Of a stretch of DNA of 5,897 bases, positions 1 through 5,897 are shown one piece after another (the first letter of the stretch is position 1; the number at the start of each line of letters is the position of its first letter). The position numbers were made by a program, and so were the translations under genes. Source of the DNA: DUQU01 sp964481475 (lineage in GTDB: Bacteria > Bacillota_I > Bacilli_A > Acholeplasmatales > UBA5453); NCBI GenBank assembly GCA_964481475.1, contig CAYZTG010000038.1:1-5897 (forward strand), read 5' to 3'. The notes beneath the pieces are model-generated. The model ran no database searches. It saw nothing but the letters and a program-made list of their open reading frames with translations, and was not told the origin of the DNA.

Positions 1-46
1 ATGCATGCGTGAAAGGCATGTGAGTTAACCGTTTCTCCAACGGGCC
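1..46 (-). tRNA. tRNA-Glu (anticodon UUC), 3' part missing at the window edge
   Basis: Read on the minus strand from position 46, the sequence folds as the 5' part of a tRNA. The acceptor 5' strand GGCCCGT is at 46-40, followed by T8 and G9. A D-arm with stem GAG/CTC (37-35 and 24-22) encloses a loop containing GGTTAA. The anticodon stem CATGC/GCATG (20-16 and 8-4) pairs perfectly around the loop CTTTCAC, which puts anticodon TTC at 13-11, read as glutamate. The start and overall layout agree with the Bacillus-type tRNA-Glu, which also begins GGCCCGTTGG. The variable loop is cut at position 1, so the T-arm, 3' acceptor strand and any encoded CCA lie outside the window. It supplies Glu-tRNA for translation and, in bacteria using the C5 pathway, also for haem precursor synthesis. 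Confidence 0.93.
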
Positions 47-61
47 ACAAACGCTCCTTTT

Positions 62-89
62 ATTATATCATAAACAAGAGCCATGTCAA
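62..89 (-). promoter_or_regulatory. Sigma-A-type promoter of the tRNA-Glu gene, with extended -10
   Basis: On the minus strand a perfect -35 box TTGACA (89-84) is followed after 16 bases by a perfect -10 box TATAAT (67-62). A TG one base upstream of the -10 (70-69) forms an extended -10. Transcription should start near position 55, leaving a leader of only about 9 bases before tRNA nucleotide 1 at position 46. This is the expected architecture of a strong, constitutive stable-RNA promoter. It lies wholly in the 56-base gap between the DJ-1 family gene and the tRNA. The boxes are seen directly; strength and start point are inferred. Confidence 0.88.
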
Positions 90-102
90 TATCTTTTTTA
101 AA

Positions 103-648
103 CTAGTAATATATTTTATTTAAAAAGTCTTTTTTAGCTTCTTCTCCCTTTAAAAAGTTAATTATTTCGCTTACAAAATCAAATAGTGATCCTACACTTC
201 TTCCTGTAATAATATTTCCATCTCTAACCACTTTTTCTTCTTTCTTTAAATTAGCTAAAAATGCGTCTTCATCTAAAGTAGGAAATATTGTATAATTCTT
301 ACCCTGTAATAACCCTAGTTCCCCTAAAAACTTTGGTGCTGCACAAATCGCAAACAGAGGCTTATCATTTTTATGAAAGCTACTTATTAAAGATTTTATC
401 TTAACATCTTCTTTAATAACTAAATTAACGTAACTTCCCCCAGGAATAATTAAAAATTCAAAATCATCAAGTTTAACTTCCTCTAACAAATAATCAGCCT
501 TTACTTTTGTGCCATAAGACATTTTAACTTCTTTTTTAGAACTAACACTAACTGTTTCAACTTCTATGTTAGCTCTTTTTAGTAAAGCTTTCGTCGCTAG
601 TGCTTCAACATCTTCCATATTATCATGAAACAACATTAATCCTTTCAT
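103..648 (-). CDS. DJ-1/PfpI (ThiJ/YajL-like) family protein
   Basis: The 181-residue product has the length and fold signature of the small DJ-1 family. The nucleophile-elbow motif AICAAPKFLGELGLL places the reactive cysteine at Cys102. Glu15, in the helix after strand 1, aligns with DJ-1 Glu18, the residue that polarises this cysteine. The IIPGG motif (67-71) precedes it, and a VRDGNIITGRSVGS segment (141-154) matches the conserved 'dg.iiTsrgpgt' stretch. The position of human DJ-1 His126 appears to be Phe122, as in many bacterial members that carry an aromatic there. Family members are proposed to act as redox-sensitive chaperones, glyoxalases or deglycases; which applies here cannot be read from sequence. 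The ATG at 648 follows AGGAGG with 9 bases between. It is the last gene of the apparent operon, 13 bases after the nucleosidase. No signal peptide is visible, so it should be cytosolic. Confidence 0.9.
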   Translation of the reverse strand: MKGLMLFHDNMEDVEALATKALLKRANIEVETVSVSSKKEVKMSYGTKVKADYLLEEVKLDDFEFLIIPGGSYVNLVIKEDVKIKSLISSFHKNDKPLFAICAAPKFLGELGLLQGKNYTIFPTLDEDAFLANLKKEEKVVRDGNIITGRSVGSLFDFVSEIINFLKGEEAKKDFLNKIYY

Positions 649-657
649 TATTAAATA

Positions 658-663
658 CCTCCT
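658..663 (-). promoter_or_regulatory. Ribosome binding site for the DJ-1 family gene, overlapping the upstream stop
   Basis: A full AGGAGG (663-658) lies 9 bases before the ATG at 648. Its first two bases are shared with the TAG stop of the nucleosidase gene (664-662). Ribosomes finishing the upstream gene would arrive on this site, which points to coupled translation and supports the chosen start. Confidence 0.85.
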
Positions 664-1291
664 AAATTACTTGATAAATTAACTCTTTTATTAAACTACT
701 ACTATTTTCTTCAAAATCACTATAAATTTCTGATTGATCTTTTTTACCAATTAAATCAGAAACTAATTTAATGGCGATAATTGGTTTATTAAAAAGATAA
801 GCAACTTGATAAAAACTAGCCCCTTCCATATCAAACAAAGCATTATCATACTCACTACTTAAAACAAATTGATCTTGAGTGTATAAAAGACTTTCTTTAT
901 GGATTACTTTCTTAAAGTTATTAAACATAACCTGATCACTTTCAAAGTATTTAGGCATTTTAGGAATTTGACCTTTTTCATAATTAGTAAAAGCAGTTAC
1001 ATCCACATCACCATAAGTCACATTATCTACTAAGATGGCTTCGCCAATTTTAAAGTTTCCCTTGGCACCAGCATAACCTATATTAATAATGCTTTTAATA
1101 TTTTCTTTCATTAAAAGACTACTTAAAAAGGTACTAGCGTTAGTTTTACCAACACCGGTAATTAAAAGCAATACTTCTTTATTGTTTATAATTCCTTGAT
1201 AGTACTTATGGTTATTAAACAAAACCTTTTCCTGAAAACCTTTTTTAAGATCTTTAGCTTCACTTTCCATCGCCGTTACAATTAAAATCAT
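662..1291 (-). CDS. mtnN: 5'-methylthioadenosine/S-adenosylhomocysteine nucleosidase-like protein
   Basis: This cytosolic enzyme family hydrolyses the N-glycosidic bond of MTA, SAH and 5'-deoxyadenosine, clearing inhibitory by-products of S-adenosylmethionine. The 209-residue product starts with ILIVTAMESEA, where Glu11 corresponds to the catalytic-pocket Glu12 of the E. coli enzyme. The TGVGKTNAS glycine-rich loop (45-53), NIGYAGA (70-76) and DVDVTAF (95-101) follow the family pattern. DMEGAS contains ribose-binding Glu156 (E. coli Glu174), and LVSD contains the general acid Asp179 (E. coli Asp197). It is about 20 residues shorter than typical members, mainly between the GDxF-like segment (TQDQFV, about 139-144) and Glu156. 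That region borders the active site, so substrate preference could differ; another purine nucleoside hydrolase of the same superfamily is the main alternative. The ATG at 1291 is 2 bases past the uridine kinase stop, with AGGAG inside that gene's end. Confidence 0.85.
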   Translation of the reverse strand: MILIVTAMESEAKDLKKGFQEKVLFNNHKYYQGIINNKEVLLLITGVGKTNASTFLSSLLMKENIKSIINIGYAGAKGNFKIGEAILVDNVTYGDVDVTAFTNYEKGQIPKMPKYFESDQVMFNNFKKVIHKESLLYTQDQFVLSSEYDNALFDMEGASFYQVAYLFNKPIIAIKLVSDLIGKKDQSEIYSDFEENSSSLIKELIYQVI

Positions 1292-1293
1292 CT

Positions 1294-1911
1294 CTACTCT
1301 CCTAAAATAGCATTGATTTTTGCAACAATAATATCAACGGCAACATCATGTCTTAAATTATTGGGAATAATTACATCTGCATATCTTTTTGTTGGTTCCA
1401 CAAATTGATTATACATTGGTTTCACTGTTTTTAAATATTGGTTAATAACACTTTCCACAGTTCTTCCTCGTTCAGTAATATCTCTTTCTAATCTTCTAAT
1501 GAACCGCAAATCATCATCTAATTCTACAAACAATTTAATATCAGACATTTCTCTAATTCTTTCGTCAGTTAAAATTAATATTCCTTCTAAAATAATTACT
1601 TTTTTTGGTTTAACTATTTCAACATTAGCACTTCTTGTATGTTTAACAAAATCATATAATGGTTTTTCAATCGTTTCACCATTTATTAACTTAACTAAAT
1701 CACAAATAAGTAAATCATTATCAAGAGAATTAGGATGATCATAGTTTGTTTTTAGCCTATCTTCAAATGCCAAATTAGCTTGATCCTTGTAATAGTCATC
1801 ATGTTTAATAATAATAACATCTTTAACTGTTAACTTTTCTAAAATCTCTAAAACTACGGTAGTTTTTCCACTAGCAGAACCACCGCTAACTGCAATTACA
1901 ACTGGTTTCAT
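1294..1911 (-). CDS. udk: Uridine kinase (uridine/cytidine kinase)
   Basis: It phosphorylates uridine and cytidine to UMP and CMP in cytosolic pyrimidine salvage. The 205-residue product has a Walker A P-loop, GGSASGKTT (10-18). It continues with the family blocks HDDYYKD, YDHPNSLDNDLL, PLYDFVKHTRS and LEGILIL, then an arginine-rich lid FIRRLERDITERGR and the C-terminal KPMYNQFVEPTKRYADVIIP. All are standard for bacterial Udk, which is usually close to 210 residues. The frame is open further upstream to a TTG at 1941, but ATG at 1911 is preferred. It has GGAGG 10 bases upstream, gives the canonical MKPVVIAVSGGS amino terminus, and forms an ATGA overlap with the TGA stop of the transporter gene. 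That overlap implies translational coupling. The next gene downstream is the nucleosidase, so two nucleoside-handling enzymes are adjacent. Confidence 0.96.
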   Translation of the reverse strand: MKPVVIAVSGGSASGKTTVVLEILEKLTVKDVIIIKHDDYYKDQANLAFEDRLKTNYDHPNSLDNDLLICDLVKLINGETIEKPLYDFVKHTRSANVEIVKPKKVIILEGILILTDERIREMSDIKLFVELDDDLRFIRRLERDITERGRTVESVINQYLKTVKPMYNQFVEPTKRYADVIIPNNLRHDVAVDIIVAKINAILGE

Positions 1912-3254
1912 ATTTGTAGGGCCTCCAAAGGTCTTAACCAACTTTTCCTATTAAATCTAATCATATTAAGTATACCTCTTAAAAACTCATCAAGCAAGAG
2001 CCCTAAGTAAACTCCAAAAAGGCCCATACTAAGTTTAATACTAAAAATATATGCAAAAACAATTCCTACTCCAAACATACTTAAAACAGCTACAAGCAAA
2101 GGAATTCTTGTATCATTGGCACTTCTTAAAGCTTGTAAATGAACCATGTTAAAAACTCTTCCAATCTCTAGGAAAATCGCTAAAAATAGCACTTTATAGA
2201 CTTCTTCAGCAATCATAGGGTCTTGTGTTAAAAGCCCCACTAACGGTCCTCTAAAAATATTAATTAGTAACGTTACACTAAAGCCAATAATAGAGGCTGT
2301 TAAAGTAACTTTGCGGGTTGTTTTAATAGCATTAGCATAATCTTTTTCTCCCACAAAATAACCAACAATAATTGCATTAGCACTAGCAAAAGAGCTGGAA
2401 AATAAAAAGACATAGGATAAAATTGTATTCGCATAAGTTCTTGCGGTAATTGTTTTTTCACCGAACTTATTAATAAAGGCTAAAACAGTAAACTGTAAAA
2501 TATTATAACTCATATTTTCTAGAGCACTAGGAATTCCAATCTTTAAAATTTTATCTAGATGCTCTTTAATAACTCTTGATTTAAAAACATTATGACCGAC
2601 ATATCTAAATAAAAAGAAACTAGAGATTATCATCATCATAAATCTCATCAAAGTCGTAGCAATTGCTGCTCCTGCTACTCCAAGTTCTGGAATAAACCAA
2701 AACCCATAAATAAATATTAAGTTAAATAAAATATTTCCAATATTAGCAATAATCGCCCCTGTCACAATTTGCTTTCCTTTACCATTACTTCTTAAACCGG
2801 CATTAATTGAACCAGTAATACTTACAAAAGCAATACCAATTGAACCATAAAATAAATAATCATTTGCTAATGGTTTAATATCAACCGGGGTATCAATTAT
2901 TGAAAAAAGCAAATTACCAGTTAACATTAAAACAGTCATAATCGTTATTCCAACAAAGATTTGGACAATTACACCCGTTCCAATCGTATCGTTAGCTTCC
3001 TTACGTTTCTTAGCACCTAAGTACTGAGAAACAGTCACTCCAACCCCCATGGAAATAATATTAATTAAAACACCAAAGAGATTTAAAACAGTTGTCGCAT
3101 TTCCCACTGCTGCAACACTTCCAAATAATCCTCGACTATTTTCATAAATAGAGATCATTACTGTATCAACAGTTCCCATCAAAATGAAAAAAGCCAACTC
3201 AATAAAAATTGGTATCATTAACTTAAAAATATTCTTTTCTAATTTATGCTCCAC
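1908..3254 (-). CDS. MATE family multidrug/metabolite efflux transporter
   Basis: This 448-residue integral membrane protein shows about twelve hydrophobic segments in two halves, roughly 13-35, 48-74, 92-114, 130-150, 163-183, 190-216, 236-262, 275-298, 315-335, 352-375, 385-405 and 410-432. Family motifs are present in both halves: ELAFFILMGTVDTVMIS in helix 1, GVTVSQYLGAKKRKEA after helix 2, GLRSNGKGKQ after helix 4, and ALRSANDTRIP after helix 10. MATE proteins export cationic drugs, dyes or metabolites using a Na+ or H+ gradient; the substrate and coupling ion cannot be told here. The start is GTG at 3254, directly after the acetyltransferase TAA and in the same frame. The nearest purine-rich site, AAGAGAG, is 11 bases upstream and weak, so initiation probably depends on termination of the preceding gene. 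The TGA stop overlaps the uridine kinase ATG. Confidence 0.94.
   Translation of the reverse strand: MEHKLEKNIFKLMIPIFIELAFFILMGTVDTVMISIYENSRGLFGSVAAVGNATTVLNLFGVLINIISMGVGVTVSQYLGAKKRKEANDTIGTGVIVQIFVGITIMTVLMLTGNLLFSIIDTPVDIKPLANDYLFYGSIGIAFVSITGSINAGLRSNGKGKQIVTGAIIANIGNILFNLIFIYGFWFIPELGVAGAAIATTLMRFMMMIISSFFLFRYVGHNVFKSRVIKEHLDKILKIGIPSALENMSYNILQFTVLAFINKFGEKTITARTYANTILSYVFLFSSSFASANAIIVGYFVGEKDYANAIKTTRKVTLTASIIGFSVTLLINIFRGPLVGLLTQDPMIAEEVYKVLFLAIFLEIGRVFNMVHLQALRSANDTRIPLLVAVLSMFGVGIVFAYIFSIKLSMGLFGVYLGLLLDEFLRGILNMIRFNRKSWLRPLEALQI
1922..1926 (-). promoter_or_regulatory. udk: Ribosome binding site that fixes the uridine kinase start
   Basis: GGAGG (1926-1922) stands 10 bases before the ATG at 1911 and inside the last codons of the transporter gene. 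The longer TTG start at 1941 has no comparable site, so this element decides for the shorter 205-residue protein. Confidence 0.85.
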
Positions 3255-3518
3255 TTATAAAATGTCTCTCTTTTCTGGATATCTTTCAAAATAGAGAACT
3301 GCATAAGAACATGTTGGTTCAGCTTTTAAATTACTTGCTTTTAAATGATCATATAAAGCATCCATTAACTGTTTTGCTAGTCCTTCTCCTCTTCTACTTT
3401 GATGAGTAAAGGTGTGATTAATGTTAACTTTATTATCTTTTATTTTAGGAAAACTAATATAAGCAATCATTTTATCATTTTCTTTTAAAAAAATCATTTG
3501 ATTTTCAATTTGAATCAT
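3255..3518 (-). CDS. Small GNAT-fold N-acetyltransferase (YidJ/PF14542-like)
   Basis: The 87-residue product matches the minimal single-domain GNAT group, whose members are usually about 90 residues. The acetyl-CoA pyrophosphate-binding loop is SRRGEGLAKQLMDAL, with Arg43, Gly46 and Ala48 filling the R-x-x-G-x-A pattern. It is followed by a helix, then EPTCSYAVLYFERYPE (67-82), corresponding to the family's 'P.C.....Y...HPE' block, with Cys70 conserved. The N-terminal strands (FLKENDKMIAYISF) are the short sheet expected before the loop. The acceptor substrate of this group is generally unknown, and none can be proposed here. The ATG at 3518 begins 4 bases after the oligoendopeptidase stop, with AAGAG (3530-3526) as a modest ribosome binding site 7 bases before it. 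It is therefore a downstream cistron of the same transcript. Confidence 0.87.
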   Translation of the reverse strand: MIQIENQMIFLKENDKMIAYISFPKIKDNKVNINHTFTHQSRRGEGLAKQLMDALYDHLKASNLKAEPTCSYAVLYFERYPEKRDIL

Positions 3519-3522
3519 CTTA

Positions 3523-5337
3523 TCACTCTTTATTATTATTCAATTTATTAGTTATACTAATAATCTCCTCTATTATATCACTAATAATCTTAATCGTATC
3601 TAAAAGAGGCTTATCAGTACTTAAATCAATACCTACCATTTTAGCTAGATCAAGAGGTTTTTTAGTACTACCTGCTTTTAAAACTTGAACCCAATCACTA
3701 TACTTTAAATCTCCTGCCTTTATTTTATTAAATGCTAACGTAGATATTGTTAGTCCTGCACTATAAGTATAAGGATAAAGGCCCATAAAATAATGAGGTT
3801 GTCTCATCCAAGTTAAACCTGCATAATTTGGTATTTCCACTTCGTCTCCCCAAAACTCTTTTAAAACACCAAGTTTTAAGTTTTTAAGAACGTTTCCGTT
3901 TAGGGGCTTATTACTATCAACATAACGATAAACTTCTCTTTGGTATGCTCCCTCTAATAGATGAGTTACAAAGTTATGGTAATAAGTTCTTGAAATTAAG
4001 TTTGCCAAAACCCATCTTCTAAATCTCAAATCATTACGTTCTTTACTTAAATAGTCAGCCATAACTAATTCATTAAAAGTAGAAGGCGCCTCCACAAAAT
4101 ACATTGTTGAACCATTATTAAAAAAACTTTGATTTGCACTAGAAAAATGATAGTGTCCCGCATGACCTAGTTCATGAGCTAAAACAAAAACTTCATTCAT
4201 TTTACTATTCCAATTAAGTAAAATATACGAACCCTTTTGATAAGGACTTGAACAAAAGCCCCCTGTTGATTTACCTAAACTTTGAGGAAAGTCGATCCAT
4301 CTTTCACTAAATGCTCTTTGAACCATTTCCTTATAATCGCTACCTAATACTTCAAGCGCCTTAACTGAATAAGTTTGAGCTTCTTCAATGGAAATATCAA
4401 GTTCATAACTCTCATCTACTGGTAAATTTAGATCAGCATAAGTCATCTTATCAAGATGATGAATTTCTTTAAGTAATTTAGCAAACTTACGCATTGGTTT
4501 ACTTAAATGTTTCATAATCAAATCAATTTGTCTATGATACATATCAGCACTAACCTTTTGATTAACTAATAAATAATCAATAACGCTCTCATATCCTCTT
4601 AAATTAGCATAAGCTTTTTCTTTTAAAACATGTGTTTTATAATTATTAGCAAGACCATTTTCATATAACGAAAGTGTTCCATAAAAATTTTCGAAAGCTG
4701 CTCTTCTTAAATCAGTTCTTACATCAAATTGCCACTCATTTTCAAATAATGTAAACGACTGGGCATAGTTTTTATCACTAACAATAAACTCATTAAACTT
4801 CATATCAGCAAACTTAAAAGAATTATAGTTTTCATAAGGAGCATTTAAAACTTGGTTAAATTCTGCTAAAGCTTTTTCAACTACCGGTTCTAATCTAGTC
4901 TTCTTATCAAGAATAACATCTTCAATAAAGTTTTTATAATCATTATTTAATAAAATCGCCTTCTTTAAAAGATCATCACTTAAATCAAGCAAACTACTAT
5001 AATAAAAAACTAAGTCTTTTTGAAGTTTACTAACAACAACACTAAAGTTCCCTTGTCTTTCAATATTTTGAAGATTAGTTTGATCACTACTAAGATGAAG
5101 ACTTTGATAAGTTCTTACATAACTTAATAACTTTAATAGTTCTTGATAATCATCCAATGACTTAACTAAAATAACTTCATCAGTTATTTTGTTTTGATAA
5201 TTTTCTTTAAATTCACCCACCAATTTAACTACCTTATCAACATCTTTAAGATATAGCTCTTCTGTTTGATAAAGTCTTTTTAAATCCCATGTTTCATTAA
5301 CATTTACTTCATCTCTACGATAAACCTTTTTAGTCAC
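3523..5337 (-). CDS. pepF: Oligoendopeptidase F, M3B family zinc metallopeptidase
   Basis: This cytosolic endopeptidase cuts short peptides, typically of about 7 to 17 residues, and helps recycle peptides. The 604-residue product has the usual PepF length. The N-terminal half is a helical region starting with the family-typical NVNETWDLKRLY, and the catalytic half carries the zinc motif HELGH: His388 and His392 as ligands and Glu389 as catalytic base. The third ligand is Glu416 in FVEAPSTFNE, 24 residues later, as in thimet-type M3 peptidases. Further family landmarks are GGFCSSPY (359-366) upstream of the zinc site and HYFMGLYPYTYSAGL (515-529) near the C-terminus, which carries substrate-binding His and Tyr residues. 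The start is GTG at 5337, supported by AAGGAG (5350-5345) with 7 bases between. No signal peptide is seen. The final 25 or so residues (isoleucine- and asparagine-rich) look like a loosely conserved tail. It ends with TGA, 4 bases before the acetyltransferase. Confidence 0.97.
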   Translation of the reverse strand: MTKKVYRRDEVNVNETWDLKRLYQTEELYLKDVDKVVKLVGEFKENYQNKITDEVILVKSLDDYQELLKLLSYVRTYQSLHLSSDQTNLQNIERQGNFSVVVSKLQKDLVFYYSSLLDLSDDLLKKAILLNNDYKNFIEDVILDKKTRLEPVVEKALAEFNQVLNAPYENYNSFKFADMKFNEFIVSDKNYAQSFTLFENEWQFDVRTDLRRAAFENFYGTLSLYENGLANNYKTHVLKEKAYANLRGYESVIDYLLVNQKVSADMYHRQIDLIMKHLSKPMRKFAKLLKEIHHLDKMTYADLNLPVDESYELDISIEEAQTYSVKALEVLGSDYKEMVQRAFSERWIDFPQSLGKSTGGFCSSPYQKGSYILLNWNSKMNEVFVLAHELGHAGHYHFSSANQSFFNNGSTMYFVEAPSTFNELVMADYLSKERNDLRFRRWVLANLISRTYYHNFVTHLLEGAYQREVYRYVDSNKPLNGNVLKNLKLGVLKEFWGDEVEIPNYAGLTWMRQPHYFMGLYPYTYSAGLTISTLAFNKIKAGDLKYSDWVQVLKAGSTKKPLDLAKMVGIDLSTDKPLLDTIKIISDIIEEIISITNKLNNNKE

Positions 5338-5344
5338 TTGTTTT

Positions 5345-5350
5345 CTCCTT
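5345..5350 (-). promoter_or_regulatory. pepF: Ribosome binding site that fixes the GTG start of pepF
   Basis: AAGGAG (5350-5345) lies 7 bases upstream of GTG at 5337, in the 14-base gap after the TAA stop of the NYN-domain gene. No other start codon nearby is so well placed, so the GTG start is well supported. Confidence 0.85.
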
Positions 5351-5351
5351 T

Positions 5352-5897
5352 TTATTTAATCTTTACTGAATAAATCGTTCCTTGTTTACTAAGTTCATAA
5401 AACCGCTTTAACTCATTTTGAAAAAAAGGTAAAACTTGTTTATTCTTTGCACCATAGTTTTTAGGATTAAAATCCTTCATTTGATTTTTAAGTGTTAAAA
5501 TAACATAAGAAAAATCACTAAAACCTTTATCATCATGATTTGACTCAATAATTCTATTTATAACTTTAATTAATCCATTAAAAACATCTTCTTCTTTACC
5601 TTTAACTTCTTTAGTAATTTTAGAAGTAATCTTTTCTACACTTATAAAATAATTAAAAGCATTCTTATAATTATCATTTGCCTTATTATCACCAGCACCA
5701 ACAATATATTTATTATGTTTTTGCAACTCATAAACAAGCGGAGTAAAGTCACTATCATTAGTCGCTAAACAAATACAATCAATATAATCCTTTTCAAGTA
5801 AACTCATCGCCTCGATCGTCATTCTAATATCAACAGCATTTTTCCCCTTAGAGTAAGATATTTGACTCATCGGTTCAATCCCATGCCTAACAAACTT
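5352..5897 (-). CDS. NYN-domain (LabA/DUF88-like) protein with C-terminal LOTUS/OST-HTH domain, 5' end outside the window
   Basis: The frame is open through the right edge, giving 181 visible codons. The visible N-terminus (residues 1-9, KFVRHGIEP) already reads as the middle of a NYN domain. The methionine at 5870 is therefore internal: it has no ribosome binding site and sits within a conserved stretch. NYN features seen are SYSKGKNAVD (Asp23) and ATNDSDFTPL (Asp48, Asp50), acidic residues that form a PIN-like metal centre in this family. One or more N-terminal acidic residues would lie outside the window. After a lysine- and glutamate-rich linker, residues about 105-180 resemble a LOTUS/OST-HTH domain, including FSDFSYVILTLKNQ, the landmark FNPKNYGAKNKQVLPFF, and the ending GTIYSVKI. 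NYN domains are predicted ribonucleases and LOTUS domains bind RNA, so an RNA-processing or RNA-binding role is inferred but unproven. It precedes pepF by 14 bases. Confidence 0.88.
   Translation of the reverse strand, partial: KFVRHGIEPMSQISYSKGKNAVDIRMTIEAMSLLEKDYIDCICLATNDSDFTPLVYELQKHNKYIVGAGDNKANDNYKNAFNYFISVEKITSKITKEVKGKEEDVFNGLIKVINRIIESNHDDKGFSDFSYVILTLKNQMKDFNPKNYGAKNKQVLPFFQNELKRFYELSKQGTIYSVKIK

Noticed and set aside
23..60. Tiny minus-strand frame with AAAGGAG followed by GTG and a TAA stop after seven codons
   Set aside because: The frame runs into the body of the tRNA-Glu gene (D-arm). The purine-rich stretch is just the tRNA transcript leader after the -10 box.
47..105. Rho-independent terminator after the DJ-1 gene, suggested by the A/T-rich run near 93-99
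   Set aside because: No GC-containing stem precedes the run, and on the minus strand it is an A-run rather than a T-run downstream of the gene.
1499..1738. Plus-strand open frame of 79 codons
   Set aside because: It lies wholly inside the uridine kinase gene on the opposite strand, whose protein is conserved through the same stretch. It has no recognisable domain and is a shadow frame.
1908..3525. Possible UGA-as-tryptophan (mycoplasma) code
   Set aside because: TGA ends the transporter and pepF genes at junctions that fit the next start codons and their ribosome binding sites, and TGG encodes tryptophan. The standard bacterial code explains everything.
5352..5870. ATG at 5870 as the true start of the NYN-domain gene
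   Set aside because: The frame stays open to the window edge, the nine codons before it match conserved NYN sequence (HGIEP before the SYSKGKN motif), and no ribosome binding site precedes this ATG.
1..5897. Mobile element, CRISPR array, phage or defence-system genes
   Set aside because: No transposase, integrase, repeat-spacer pattern or terminal inverted repeat was seen. All coding sequence belongs to chromosomal housekeeping families, and the NYN protein alone is not evidence of a defence system.

Overview
This is a low-GC stretch of bacterial chromosome coding almost wall to wall on the minus strand. The genetic code is standard: TGA ends two genes at positions that fit the genes beside them (1908-1910 and 3523-3525), and tryptophan is encoded by TGG. 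AT-richness, strong AGGAGG-type ribosome binding sites, compact genes and a Bacillus-like tRNA-Glu suggest a low-GC Firmicute or Tenericutes-related lineage, for example Acholeplasma-like, Erysipelotrichia-like or uncultured Bacilli. The UGA-Trp mycoplasmas and spiroplasmas are excluded. The genus cannot be named from the sequence alone.

Transcription runs from high to low coordinates. The order is: a NYN-LOTUS RNA-associated protein whose 5' end lies outside the window (to 5352); oligoendopeptidase F (5337-3523); a very small GNAT acetyltransferase (3518-3255); a MATE-family efflux transporter (3254-1908); uridine kinase (1911-1294); an MTA/SAH nucleosidase-like protein (1291-662); and a DJ-1/PfpI protein (648-103). 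Between neighbours the spacing is 14, 4 and 0 nt, then a 4-nt overlap, then 2 and 13 nt. The seven genes therefore look like one operon with translational coupling, and its promoter is outside the window. After the last gene there is no recognisable terminator. A near-consensus extended -10 promoter (62-89) then drives a tRNA-Glu(UUC) gene that is cut by the left edge (46 to 1).

The genes are mostly housekeeping: peptide breakdown, pyrimidine nucleoside salvage, removal of S-adenosylmethionine by-products, drug or metabolite export, and probable stress or protein quality functions. Uridine kinase and the nucleosidase sit together in nucleoside metabolism; the other partners share no obvious pathway. 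No mobile element, CRISPR array, phage gene or defence cassette is visible, and no intergenic stretch exceeds about 56 bases. I do not see a new system here. The points worth a second look are the NYN-LOTUS protein heading a housekeeping operon, a shortened nucleosidase, an acetyltransferase and transporter separated in frame by one stop codon, and an operon that appears to run into a tRNA gene.
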